Origin: Heterotrichella gracilis
Lineage: Eukaryota; Sar; Xanthophyceae; Tribonematales; Xanthonemataceae
Length of the DNA stretch: 64,000 bases
NCBI GenBank assembly: GCA_032358255.1
Contig: JAULBX010010214.1
Location: 1 to 64,000 of the forward strand
Reading direction: 5' to 3'
Shown: positions 23,001 through 34,046 of the stretch, piece by piece
Numbering within the stretch: position 1 is the first letter of the stretch
How the letters are laid out: each line of letters starts with the position of its first letter
Notes under the pieces: generated by a model
What the model saw: only the letters and a program-made list of their open reading frames with translations
The model's database searches: none
Told to the model about the DNA's origin: nothing
Translations under genes and position numbers: made by a program

Positions 23001-24227
23001 TAATAAAAGGACTATTATTTTCTTATTACCCTTGCTGGTTCTTGACATGCATCATGGGGTGCCTTGCCATTGCAGAGGTGAAAGTCCACGGCAGGAGTTT
23101 AGGGTTTATACATTAGGGTATAGGGCGGGGGTTAAGGGTCATGTGGCTGCCTTGCCTCTCCAGGGTTGTGCTCCCTTGTCGGATTGTGTCAGCCACGCCC
23201 AGGGCCTCCAGGGCCTTGAAGGCGTTGGTCCACATGGCAATGGCGCTGCCTGCGCCCGGCAAGCTGTCCGAAGCCTCGAGAACAACCACTGGCAGGTTCA
23301 CCTGCAGTGGGTTGGTAGGGTTGGGTCAAAGGGTTTTTTCCGGGGGTTCTATCAAGGGTACAACTGCAGCGGCTGGCAAGGTTTCTCCTAAAAATATTGT
23401 ATTGAAAATTAGCCAAGAAGTTTTACTAAGACCAGTGCAGCAGATGAGCGTACTGTTGCTCTCAAGCCAACAGTCTTTGCAGCGCAAGCGGATTTTAGGG
23501 CTTAGGCTTTTCCTGGTATATATGTTGTGGTTATATGTGTCAGCCAAGACCATGCACTGGTCGGTGAATGTGCAGGTGCTTCGCACCGCCTAAAGGATGT
23601 CATGGGCGGTGCCCACCTTGCGCATACAAGCCCGCTCCTGGCTGCTACTAGGGTTTCAGGGTTTACTTACTTACTGTTAGGGTTTAGGGTTTGAGGTGCA
23701 GCCTACCTTATGCAAGGCTGCTGCTGTTGCAAGTCCTGCGATGCCGGCTCCAACAACAACAAAGGTATCGTCCCGTATCATCTCCCCTGGAGCCAGTGCA
23801 ATATACATTTTCCCGAAGTCATTGCAATGCATGCACCCCATGGGTGATGTGGGAGGGGATGGCAGCAGATGGGAAGAGTTAGTCCCGATGCAGGCTGCCA
23901 CATAATGCTGAACACACGTGCATTGCGGTGTGTTGTTAGCCAAGCACCTTGTGACCCCCTGAAGCACTGTGGCCTAGCTAGTGGTTCTGGGCTTTGCCCA
24001 GCAATACCGTACACCGTCGCACCACGGTATGTGACACAACAACGCACGGGCAGCACGGGATAACCGATAGCCCTACCTGTTGCGGAGCACGTCACGGCAT
24101 TGCGAAGGAGCTTGGGGCATCTTCGCCTAGTGCCCACACTTGGCCGTGTGGTGGAGGACTGAGCATGTCGTACTGTGGCTGAGGGCGTTCGCCCAGAGCT
24201 AGTGCAACAAGGCAGGAGGGATGCCAT
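20051..24227 (-). CDS. FAD-dependent monooxygenase (CTF2/zeaxanthin-epoxidase-like class A)
   Basis: A 452-aa protein comes from nine exons: 24227-24077, 23786-23707, 23301-23156, 22789-22602, 22395-22260, 21914-21639, 21370-21262, 20781-20599, 20140-20051. FAD-binding signatures are complete: GxGxxG in VVVGAGIAGLA (63-68), the conserved middle DG motif in VIGCDGVRS (210-211), and GDAAHPMTPNLGQGG (343 onward), followed by ALEDGVVLARCL. The first 50 residues are Ser/Thr/Arg/Cys-rich and free of acids, suggesting a plastid or mitochondrial presequence. Class A flavin monooxygenases hydroxylate or epoxidise small molecules using NAD(P)H and O2; the substrate cannot be read from sequence. Intron 3 is GC-AG (donor GCAAGG after 23156); the GC donor is required by phase. 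The last exon encodes LFVSTLFSPAHFLDHATFDC, a conserved tail of this family. Confidence 0.88.
22070..22260. mobile_element. MITE-like inverted-repeat element in FAD monooxygenase intron 5
   Basis: The arm at about 22078-22115 (GGGTGGGTGCACGTCGCAAT... through CTACAAACGATAATCG) is the reverse complement, with a few mismatches, of 22224-22260 (GATTATCGTTTGTAGCAAAG...TGCACCCACC). The right arm is also repeated directly at 22151-22187 (period 73). No coding capacity is seen. The outer end of the right arm coincides with the GT splice donor of exon 5 (exon edge at 22260). Target-site duplications were not identified, so classification as a MITE is provisional. Confidence 0.55.
22983..23036. repeat. 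Near-perfect hairpin in FAD monooxygenase intron 3
   Basis: GCAAGGGTAATAAGATAATA at 22986-23005 faces its reverse complement TATTAT..CTTATTACCCTTGC, which ends at about 23036. The loop is AAAGGAC and the right arm has a small bulge. It could be the remnant of a small inverted-repeat transposon or a structured intron element. Confidence 0.65.
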
Positions 24228-24843
24228 AGTCCTACAAACGCTGCCCTTCCGAGAATCAGACTGGCTTTTAACGCAGGCAACAGCAGCAAGCTCGTGCTAC
24301 AATGGTCCCATTGGGCGCATGTGGCGTGGTTCAAGTACACTTCGTTCCAGGGACAGGTGCGTATCAACCAGTAGCGTTAGGAAACATACGTGTAGGCCGG
24401 TTGGAGATAAGCAGTTAAGCATGCACGTCTGGGAAGAGAATGCGTTTTGCATGCATTGTACTGCGGGGACGATATTTGGGATTTTGCGGGTGCGCGCTTT
24501 TTCAAATTTCAAACCGTGCTGACAGATGCATCAACAGTTCAGCATATCTGTGTGGCATATCTGTGTGGATGGATAGCGTGACAAACTGCTTTTAACACTC
24601 GTCGGCGACATTTGATGCACCCACTGGTATCGTCCCACGTTCACAATTCGCTTGGAGCCCATGCACCAACTTCAGCTTGCGCCCTGCTGTCGTCACTGAC
24701 ACCTCTTTCGTTGCAAAATCTGTTGTTGTAACGTAAGGTGTCTACAGGCACTGCCCGTTTCACAAATACCCCTCACATAGTCACTGTGCCAAACGGTTGC
24801 AGCAGCAAGTTGCAAGCCAGCTGTTGACACCAGACCCTCCACC
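24228..24843. other. Divergent promoter region, FAD monooxygenase and WDR76-like gene
   Basis: The two ATGs lie 616 bases apart on opposite strands. No gene and no unmistakable TATA box were found. The direct repeat GCATATCTGTGTGG occurs twice in tandem at about 24541-24570. Confidence 0.5.
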
Positions 24844-27800
24844 ATGGCTGGCAGGCAGCTCAAGCAGGCCAGCCTCTTTGGGTTCTTCAAGCGGCCCCAG
24901 CAGGACGACGCCAATCCCCCACAGCCTGCAAAGAAAGCAGCTTTGGCTCAGGCACAGACCAAGGAGCCGAGGCGTGCAAGGGCTGTGGAGGGGGCAGTGG
25001 GGTGTGGGGCAACGGGCAAGGAAAACCAGGGGCTTCCTCAGCTTCCTGCAGCCCAACAGAGCGTTCCATCGTGCAGTGGAGTGCAGAATGGGACAGCGCC
25101 AGTCCTATTCAGGATTGATTGCAAGCAGAGCACAGTACTACCGGTGGCAGTGCTCCAAGACCAAGCACCTGACACTCTAGTGCAGGCCTCTGTTGAGGGG
25201 CGCAGCGCCTCAGCATCTGAGCCAAACCACGTCACAGAAACTGAGCATGCGGGGGGAGGTGGAAGCATGTATGGCACAGTTGAAACAGCTCCAGACACCA
25301 ACCTAGCAAGTGGGAACCATGAGACGCACGCCAGGCCTGGCGACCAGTCGCGGTCTGAACCAGCCAGCAGTGACAGTGAAAGCAGCCAGGCATCGGAAGA
25401 GGATGATGCAGGAACAGAGGTTGATGGGGTGAACCAATATGAGCTAGAGGTATGTAATGCACATTGCTGGTAGCCTGCCATCGTTGCCATGTTGATACAT
25501 GGCACTTGGTTTATACCTGGTTTTTCCTGTTCGTGGGATTCGTGCAACCAGGCACCACAGGACTCCACACTAAACGCAACCCTGCTGATCCTTGCAAGAC
25601 ATAAAACCCCTCACTTGGCAAACACAGCAACTGTAATTCTTTTCTAATTATGTATTGTTTGTGGTTAGGGTATAGGGTATACAGCATATGCCTTGAACAG
25701 TGCCATGGTATGCTGTAACCTCTGTTGTAAACTATGCGCAGCGGCAAGAGCGCATCAGGCGCAACATTGAGATGATGCGGGGAATGGGGATACTGGACAC
25801 AGCAGCCAGCATACTGAAAGGGGCAGCCAACGCAGCACAGGCAAAAGCCAAACCCAAGAAAGCAAAGCGGCCTGTGCCAAGGCCTGCGCCCTTGGAGCGC
25901 AAGAGCTACAGCCTGCGCACAAGGGGCAACGATCAGAATGACGGTGTACAGACTGCAAGCTTTGAAGTGAGTGTTGGACTAGCACGCGCACAAAAAAAGA
26001 AATAACAAGATTGGATTGTGACAGGATTAAATTGTTGCTGATTCCACATTTTATGCTTTGCCACATTGACAAGGCATGAGGTCCTTGGCTTGAAAGTCCT
26101 TGTGCTCGTACTGTATCAAGTCTCAACCGCCCCAAACCAAAATGCACTCAATGTCTACCAGGTGGCGGAGGCACCAGTGGTGGAGGACCCACAGCACACC
26201 TTTGATGACTCATCTGTCCTCAAGTACATCTGCCAAGCAGCTGAAGCGGTGCCCATGGACAGGCAAGTGCTTGCATTCCAGGGTTTAGGGTCAAGATTTC
26301 AAGCCAACATTCGATGGCGTCTGCTACCTGCTACTGGTATAGGAGGCCACTTCCTCTGCAATTTCCTGCATTCCAGGGTGTAGGGTCATGATTTCAAGCC
26401 ATTATTAGATGGCGCCCTGCTACTGGTATAGGAAGCCATTTCCTGCAAGCCATTTTCTGCATTCCAGTGTCAGCAATTCCCATGGCCAAATCTGCGTCCT
26501 TGTGTATACTGTATACACATATACACATATATATGGTTGTTGAACACACATATATATGGTTGAACACACTTATATATGGTTGTTCAACACACATACACAG
26601 TATACATGGTTGTTGAGACAGGCTTGTTGTCATGCAGGGAGCCAGTGGCGTTGGCTGATGACATGCAGCTGACATCATTTGCGCAGCACCCAGCATCGTT
26701 TGTGGATGCCAATCTGAAGCTGATCTACAGGTGCGGAGAATGCCAGACGCACCATGCATGATGCAACCTATATGAAGTTGTGGTCTTTAGTATGTAGAGC
26801 CCAGGTTACTACTGCTGTGTTGGTTCCGTTTCATCAACTCTTGTATTGGTTTGCAGCATGCACACCACAGCCACGCTCTTGGCTGCGGGAGGGAAGGATG
26901 GCAGAGCAGCAATTTTTGGACTCCAAAGCCTGATGGTAAGGATTGGCGTTGTAGGAGTTACCAAAGGCGTGCTGGACATGTCACATTTCCACTACGGCTT
27001 ACGCCAATTGTGGTGGAATATATTAAACAGAAATCGGGTTTGCAACAAGCATGGATGATCACATGGGTGGGAAAATGCTAGGCCACACATAGCATAATAA
27101 TGGAGAGCAACCAATAGCAGTAGATAATCACAGAGATATAACCAAAAACGGATATAAACATAACCATTCATGTGCAGGGGGCCAGCGAGGATGTGGACCC
27201 CCTCCTCAGCGCCAAGCTGCACAAGGCATGGATCTCGGACGTGCAGTTCCCCTCCACCCAGCCCGCCAGCTCAGCGCTGCTGCTCACATCGGCCAACGAC
27301 GGGCTGGTGTGCCTCTGGGACCTGGGCCAGTCTGTGCAGGAGGGGCGCCAGGCGGGCATGCCCAAAAAGGTCCTGGAATGCGGCGATTTCCACACAGGTA
27401 TGTGGGCGCTTTCCTGGCATATCTATAGCCAAGAAAAGTAATCTTGCATCCACAGGCTGTGGGATACAGGTCACAAAAGTAGTGATCATTGCAAGGTTAA
27501 TGATGTGATATCCTGCAGCTATGGCAACTGCAACGTATGTCAATTGCGGCGCTGAGCACTGAACCACACCCAAAAGCACGCCCTTGCACACCTTCCATCA
27601 CACCATACTAAGTATACCATCAGCCTGGTGCCGGTACCCGCAGGGGGCAAATTCTCAGTGCACGAGCTGGGGAGCACACCCTTTCACATATACATTATGT
27701 AACAAATCTTGTAAATTTTGATATCGCGCGCCATTTTAACCAGCTCGGTGCCTGTACCAGGGGGCATATTCTCAATGCACGAGCTGGGGAGCAGCGTCCT

Positions 27801-29010
27801 CACCGGCTCCAAGGACGCCACTGTGGTGCTGTCCAGCCTGGCCAATGACAGCCTGAGGCTGACTCGCCTGTACGATGACCTGCACCAGTCTGTGGTGAAG
27901 TGCGTGCGGTGGAGGGATGGGCAGTGCTTCGCCAGCAGCGGGAATGACCGAAATGTGGTGGTGGTGGACACGCGCCAGGCACATGGGGCACTGGCCTTCA
28001 AGGTGGGGAAAGGTGCAGATGAAATTGCAATTTCTTAATAAAATTGCCTATTCAATTATAAACACAGTTCAGCACAGGTGCAAATACATGGTGGAAAAAT
28101 GTGACAATTCTATAATTTGCAAGTGCAACCAGGGGGATTACTTCACCATATTCATACAGGAAGCCCCATCAATTGCATGCTTTTGCGCGACAATCTCACC
28201 TAAATTATAAATATTTTTGGCCGGCAGGATGCGCATGGAGGCACCATCAACTGCGTGCGCTGGCACCCCACCGACCCCACCCTGCTCCTATCAGCAGCCA
28301 GCGACCCGCACATCCACCTGTGGGATACCCGCTCCCCCGCCGCCCCACTGCACACCTACACAGGGCATGTCATGGGGGGCAGGGCTGCCGCCATCTACCA
28401 GCCGGCATTTGTGGGCGGTGGTGGGGCGATAGTGAGCGGCGGGGATAGGAGCCAGCAGCTGTCGCTGTACTGCACAGCCAGCTGCAGGTGGGTGGCGCAG
28501 CATTTCATTTAGGGTTTAGGGTTTAAACAATTACATCATTGTGCCGATGCTGTTGCTGTACTGCACAACCAGTGGGAGGTGGGTGGCGCAGCATGTGGCT
28601 AGTCAGTGCAGGGTGCAGGGTGTAGGGTGTAGAATATTTTACACCAGACTAACAAAAGAGGGGAAATACCAGTTGCAATACATGGGATTTGGCGCAAATC
28701 TCCGCGAGAATGTACCTCCCGGGAGGCAGAATTTGGCCTGCTCAATGAACTGCATTGCACAAGCTCGCTGACCCGGCACCCACCTACACCTCCTCTTGCC
28801 CAAGCAACATGCCCCACTCTCTGTCCATTCACCCCTTGCACGCATGACTGACACGTGCTGCAACCGCTCCGCAGGACTTTGAGCCGAGGGGATGTTGGCT
28901 TCACCCCGTTGAACCTCATCAGCGCCCCGCTGGGCCCAGGCGGCGCCCCCCCTGCCCTGCTGTGCGCCGCACCACGGGCAGTTCACTGCTATCAGCCGGT
29001 GTACACGTGA
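24844..29010 (+). CDS. WDR76/CMR1-type WD40 protein with N-terminal PIP box
   Basis: A 653-aa protein comes from nine exons: 24844-25449, 25742-25966, 26162-26262, 26638-26730, 26857-26935, 27178-27397, 27761-28002, 28228-28487, 28875-29010. The N-terminal 200 residues are disordered and acidic, and begin with the PCNA-interacting motif QASLFGFF (residues 8-15) followed by KR. The segment YELERQERIRRNIEMM, then a basic stretch and ERKSYSLRTRG, is the family-specific N-terminal signature of WDR76/CMR1. The beta-propeller contains LLAAGGKDGRAAIFG, LLTSANDGLVCLWDLG, SSVLTGSKDATVVLS, ASSGNDRNVVVVD and SAASDPHIHLWDTR; the last is a WDxR motif of DDB1-binding propellers. WDR76/CMR1 relatives work in DNA-damage response and as CUL4-DDB1 receptors, so a PCNA-linked nuclear role is inferred. 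Intron 3 is GC-AG (donor GCAAGT at 26263); a GT alternative 5 bases on would break the frame. Confidence 0.88.
26274..26468 (+). repeat. About 93-bp tandem duplication in WDR76-like intron 3
   Basis: GCATTCCAGGGTTTAGGGTC followed by a TTTCAAGCCA and CTGCTACTGGTATAGGA block at 26274-26366 is repeated at about 26367-26450 with substitutions and a deletion. A third fragment (GCAAGCCATTTTCTGCATTC) follows. The unit starts only a few bases after the GC donor of the intron. Confidence 0.7.
26505..26620 (+). repeat. AT-rich minisatellite in WDR76-like intron 3
   Basis: At least four imperfect copies of a 20-30-base unit with the core CACATATATATGGTTGTTGA lie just upstream of exon 4. Alternating TATACACATA is present at the left edge. 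Unit length varies between copies. Confidence 0.75.
27638..27690 (+). repeat. Echo of WDR76-like exon 7 start
   Basis: GTGCC[G/T]GTACC...GGGGGCA[A/T]ATTCTCA[G/A]TGCACGAGCTGGGGAGC is shared with the true acceptor and exon start at 27749-27793. In the upstream copy the acceptor is CGCAG and is followed by GGGGGCAAATT, so it could compete for splicing. The offset is about 107 bases. Confidence 0.8.
28541..28600 (+). repeat. Echo of WDR76-like exon 8 end
   Basis: GCTGT[T/C]GCTGTACTGCACA[A/G]CCAG is followed by GTGGGTGGCGCAGCAT in both the true exon end and donor (28458-28503) and this intronic copy (28549-28594). A TTTAGGG tract (28509-28523) sits between them. Confidence 0.8.
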
Positions 29011-31218
29011 GGGCTGTCTGGGACTACTCTTGGTTTGATATCGATGTCTGTCCTGTTAAGGGCTGCCCAAGGGAGGAAAAGAAGTACTTACCCATACCTG
29101 TAGCATGCCATTCCCATGGCCTTTCCTTTTCCTGGTGCCTTCTCTTCTCCCTAGTACCTACAATGACAACACGGTAGGCAGTAACGCTGGCTACAAGCTT
29201 GTGCCACCGGCCTTTTGCCTAGTGCTCTCTGTCTGCCCAGCCACCTCCATGCCTGGCAGGGCTGTGACTCGGTGCGCAGTAACCACTTCACGTGGACACC
29301 ATCAGAACCTTGAAAGAAAAGTGGCCAGCTCATGCGCTGCCTTTTTGCGACAGGATTGAAGCACGAAAGTGCGGTAAGCGGCACGACTGGTTGGCCACCA
29401 TCTGCCACACTGGAAACAGTGTCTGTTAAGCCTTGGGTCTAGGACTGGGGTGAGGCATACCCAGGCATGCTAACCTGGCTTCAAAGCTGGAAAGCAAATA
29501 CTTACTTACTTATTGAAGGCCTGTGCACCTGCTCCAGATGCACCATGCTACTTGCAGTTCTGTAGTGCCGCCCACCCCTTTGTTGGCCCAAGTTGCAATA
29601 CCGCCCGGCCCGGACAAATGCTGTCAGACTCTGTTTAACATTGCTCAATAAGTTATTGAGCAATGCCATTCTTGAAGGCCTTGCAGGAATTCAATCAAAA
29701 GCTTCCTGTTCCCACGTTACTCTCAAAGTTGAAATTCGTGTGCGCCACAATTGTGGCGCAGAACTGTAAACAGTTGTGGAATTTCCACAACTTTCAAAGT
29801 GTGTTGTCAATGACGACTTGGCATACTATGGGGGCTTCCTCTAAACTTTAAGAAACAGGCAGGCTGAGCATAATGTATGCTGCCTATCTGTATGCATGCA
29901 AGAGCCATTAACCATTGTCTTAAGAGGTTTGATATTACATACTGCAGTGCGGAGGTCCTAGCGTAGGTCCTAGCGTAGGTCTGGACGCTGCCGAAGTGCA
30001 TGCGATGATGGACCATTGCCACACACCGCCATTACCAAGCCCTGGCATACTATGCTTGAACAACACAAGCAGCTGCTGGGTCCACCGCATATGATTAATT
30101 CTGACGAATGAGCTACGCACCAATCCTAAAAACAATTGATGCCAAGTATGCATACATGCAAAAGGTGTTGTTGGCATTTGCTGCTACAATGAAACTGATG
30201 CACGCACTGCATTGTTCCCCAAATCCCCAATGAAAGCAATTGGCGACGCCTCGTGATGAATTCCAACTTCACCAAAAGGGCAAATTGCAAAACTCTCACT
30301 CCCACTGCAATGAAAATCATAATACAAAACACTTAGTTCATTTGTTGGTTTGTGCCAATAGCATCTCACAATAGCACCGCATGCCATGCATACTGGTCTT
30401 AATTTGAAAGCAGACACGGTCAACCCCACTGGTACAGAACCAGCTTCACTTGAGGGAAGGTGTCAGTGGCAAAGAACTACTAGCGGGAAAGGTACGAAAT
30501 AGAATTGAAAAATGAGGGTTGTGTACACTGACGATCATACCCTAATGAAGGGTTGTGTATATAAATGGTGGTGCCCTAAAACGCCTGCCTGATAAACCAA
30601 GTGCCCTGATGCGATCTACAGGGTACCTTGTACAACTTGCTATGCTACAGGCACGCTAATTGGTGTCTGGCAGTGACTGCGAAACTGTCTCCCTCATACT
30701 TTAGTGCGAAATTGACTCCCTCATACACAGTGAAAAGCTAACCCCACCACACCCCTAAGATTGGCATGTGCACTGCCCTCCAACGTTGTGTGCACGCTTG
30801 CCCTTGGCCACCACTACTACACTAAACCCTAAACCCAGTCAAGCTGCTATGGAGCAAACCTGCCCCCTGGCCATGGCAACAAATGGCATCACCCACCCTT
30901 CCTGCCTCTACCCTTTGTGAAAAAGAATTGGCCACAGCGCTCCCTACCCCATACCCTGCGCTGCCCTGCTACCCCGGCGGAGGACCCCAGCCGCCATGTC
31001 CCTCGCGCCCCCCCCATGACATCTGTTACTGCTGCTGCTGACGCTGCTACCGCCCCGTGCATCATCAGGTCAACCGCTGCACGCTTCGTCACTTCAACGA
31101 GTACCCTAAACCCTAATCCTGCGACGCATCACATGGTCAGCTGCCCCAATACCCCACCCCCTCTCACTCTCTTAACATTATTCCCCGCCATGCGCCACGT
31201 GGCCACCTGCACGCCGCT
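29011..31218. other. 2.2-kb convergent intergenic region
   Basis: The region lies between the 3' ends of the WDR76-like (+) and TBC (-) genes. It contains CCCTAAACCC telomere-like words at 30824-30836 and 31103-31114 and a small direct repeat, AGGGTTGTGTA (30515-30560). No gene was recognised on either strand. Confidence 0.45.
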
Positions 31219-34046
31219 TCACTCGGAGGACCACCCCTCTCCATCCCGCTCGCCCTCCACGATTGGGGTGAGCGGTGTGGTGGGGCTGCTGCGCCCCATG
31301 GGGCTCCCTAGGCCGTGGCTGCCCACCACGGGCTTGACCAGCAGCTGCAGCCTGCGCCGCTGCACCTCCAGCTGCTCCTCGATGTGGCTGATCTGGCTCT
31401 CGCGCGTGCGCTTAATGCTGGTCATGGACAGCGTGCCGATGCCCTTGAACGCAATCTGGGGAGGGGAGGGACAGGGCTTCAAATGGGAGAAACAGCACTG
31501 TGCATATGCGTGTGCATGGATGGGCAGCAGCAGGGGAACAACACTCGTCGATATCATAGGGGGCAAGGCGCATGTGCATGTTCCTGGGTGAGCCACGCCC
31601 CTCCCCACCGCAATGACCAAGGGTACGTGCACATCCGCATGGGTGGGCGAAGCGCCCGCCCACTGCTTGCTTGCAGGCTGGTGAATGACTGACTAGCCTT
31701 GCTCACTGGCACCACCCACCCCCACCCGCACACCCCTGACTCCAACTGCTACATGATGGGTGCCTCCATGACTACCCCCTTGGCCATGTGCACGTGGTGC
31801 ACGCCAGCGCGCAGCCTGCAATTCCCTCCTATGTGGTGTCATTGTCCAAATCCTCACCTTGAGCAGTGCGTCAGGGTCGTATGTGCGCGCCGCGCGCCAC
31901 TTGAGCACCCGCGCGATCTGCAGCCCATAGTGGCTGGTCACCAGGGTGCCTTCGTAGATCTTGCACAGCGCCAGCGCCACGCGGAACAGCACCTGCGGCA
32001 ATGAGCAATTCAATATGATGATAAAGTGTTTTCTTGGTAATGATGTAATTTCAGTATGAGAAGTGGTTTGTTGTGCACAGCGCCAGCGCCACCGTAACAA
32101 GCACCTGCGGCGCAAGCCACGCCAGGCATCGACCAACCGGTGCAACCCATGCACAACGTGCTTCCCCACTACCAAGCACAGCAGAAGACAAGCCACTGCC
32201 AGAAGTCCAGGGTTCAGGTTTTACCTTTGGCCCCTCCAGCATGAGGCAGTCCCACACGCGCGCGGTGGTCTCCGGCGGCAGCGCTGTGACGAACAGGCAG
32301 CGGAACCACTCGTCTGTCAGTGTGGTGATGTTGATGTCCAGCGCCGCGCATGAGGCCAGCAGCTTGGGGCAGCGCTTGGCCAGCAGCTCCTTGAACACCC
32401 GCTCCTCCACGCGGCAGCCCTTCAGGTCCTGGAGAACCCCAGAGAGGGGATATGTTAGTTGAGTGGGGGTTGAGGTTAAGGGTTAAGGTGTAAGATTCAG
32501 CTCCTTGAACACCCTCTCCTCTACATGTTAACCCTCGAGAGGCAATTCAAGGGATGGCAGCCCATTGCTGGGCTCACCGCTGCTGTGGCTGTGATGATGT
32601 CACTGTGCAGCGTGCACAAGCCCATACATATGGAAGGCATCTGACTGGCAGACAGCCTGGTGCAGGGCTGAATGATCTTCTATCTGTACTGCTGCGAACG
32701 TGCCAACTGCATATGTGGGGCTCGCTGCTGCTCTGGCTGTTCTGCTGGCAGCTGGAACCATGCAACTGCAAACTTTCAACCACCCAAGGGCAACTGAAAG
32801 GCTGACACCCCATCGTTGACCGCCCACGCCCAACAGCGGCAAGTAATAGTTGACGGATCAATGCTGCTGCAAATGTTGCTGCAAGGCTGTCTGCTCCTCT
32901 GCCTGTGCGCATGCCACCCGCATATGACCAGCAATGCAACGCTCAACACCCCGTCGCTGCTGCAAGACTGCCTGTCCATTTGGCTGTGGACTGCTGGCAT
33001 GCATGCAGCTACCAAATCTCGACACCCACAGGACGCACCTCAAAGTAGTTGTTGTACAGGCGGTCCTCGGTGAGGCCAACCATGGTCCAAAACACGTCCT
33101 CCTCCCGCTCCACACCAAACACCGCCACCACGTAGGCTGCAATGCTCACGATGTTGTGGCTGAACCCCACTGCGTGGTGATACACAGAGTACGCCACAAC
33201 CACCCTGGTCAGGGCTTCCAGTGAGCCAGGCTTGGCCAGGCCGCTGTGGGTCGGGAAGCAGCGCTGCACATCTGACTCCACCTGTGCAAAAGCAGGAAGT
33301 GTCATGCATAAGCAACTTTGAAAACCGATGATTTGCAAACTTCCTTTATCACAGCAGAGCTGACCAGATGTGTGGTGCTTCAAGTTGTGCAGCGAGGCTC
33401 CTTGGCAGTCAATAGATATGCCCCTTGTGGGATATGCAGTGCACGTGCTAGTGTTGTTTTTGAATGCCCACCTGCATGCGGGCAGCCTTCATGTCCTCAC
33501 ACAGGCTGACCAGGGACAGGTAGTAGCCCATAGGCTGGTCCTTCTTCCTGTCCAGCCCGCCAGAGAACTGGAGCCAGAGGCTGGGCCTGAGCCCCACTGG
33601 GATGCCGTGCCTGACCAGCTCCTTCAGCTTCCTCTTGGCTGCGTTCTCGCCATGTGCGGGGGCCCACACCAGGCTCGGGACCCCCTGATACCTATTAGCC
33701 TGCAGTGTGCGAACAATAGGGGTTGGTCACGTAGAAAAAATAGTTCAGCTGTTCACGGGCCCCTGGGGTTGTGCACTAACTGCCAGAATGCGAAATGCAG
33801 CCAGATCTGCCCACCGCAGTTTTCCACACAAACAAAGCAGTAATTCCTCCCAACCAGGGCCCCCACGGAGACAGCATTTGGCAAGTGTGCGCGCGTTTGC
33901 ATATGCACTGCGTGGATTTAGCCTCCGCCACTCCTCACCATCCTCTCCACCCGACCCGCACAGTCCCCTCTCGCCCTTGCCTCCACATCCGACAGGCCCA
34001 CCAGAGGAAACCCGTACACGTCCAAGGCTGCCTCCCTGGCAACCAT
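31219..34046 (-). CDS. TBC (Rab-GAP-like) domain protein with altered glutamine finger
   Basis: A 384-aa protein comes from six exons: 34046-33939, 33699-33472, 33281-33039, 32428-32225, 31992-31858, 31455-31219. The first exon supplies ALDVYGFPL, a motif placed just before the TBC domain in many algal and plant members. TBC motif A is LVRHGIPVGLRPSLW. Motif B is VESDVQRCFP with the arginine finger at Arg119. The domain continues through AVFGVEREEDVFWTM, then CPKLLASCAALDINITTLTDEWFRCLF and ARVWDCLMLEG, to a coiled, basic C-terminal tail. The usual Y-x-Q-G of the glutamine finger reads F-S-H-N (152-155), so one of the two catalytic fingers is missing. TBC proteins accelerate GTP hydrolysis by Rab GTPases on membranes; here reduced or non-catalytic Rab binding is inferred. 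No membrane segment or presequence is seen. Confidence 0.87.
32056..32112. repeat. Echo of TBC gene exon 5 start in intron 4
   Basis: GCACAGCGCCAGCGCCAC followed by AACA-GCACCTGCGGC, at 32077-32111, repeats 31967-31999, which spans the exon 5 start and its splice acceptor. The intervening bases have diverged. The copy is in the same orientation. Confidence 0.75.
32494..32535. repeat. Echo of TBC gene exon 4 start in intron 3
   Basis: CAGCTCCTTGAACACC[C/A]TCTCCTC at 32498-32521 repeats the exon 4 coding sequence at 32384-32407, offset about 114 bases. The copy has an in-frame interruption on the coding strand, so it does not encode a usable exon. Confidence 0.75.

Noticed and set aside
24844-24960. 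N terminus of the WDR76-like protein as a DNA-polymerase-delta subunit or FEN1-like protein because of its PIP box
   Set aside because: The rest of the protein is a WD40 propeller with the WDR76/CMR1 N-terminal signature. A PIP box alone is not family-specific.
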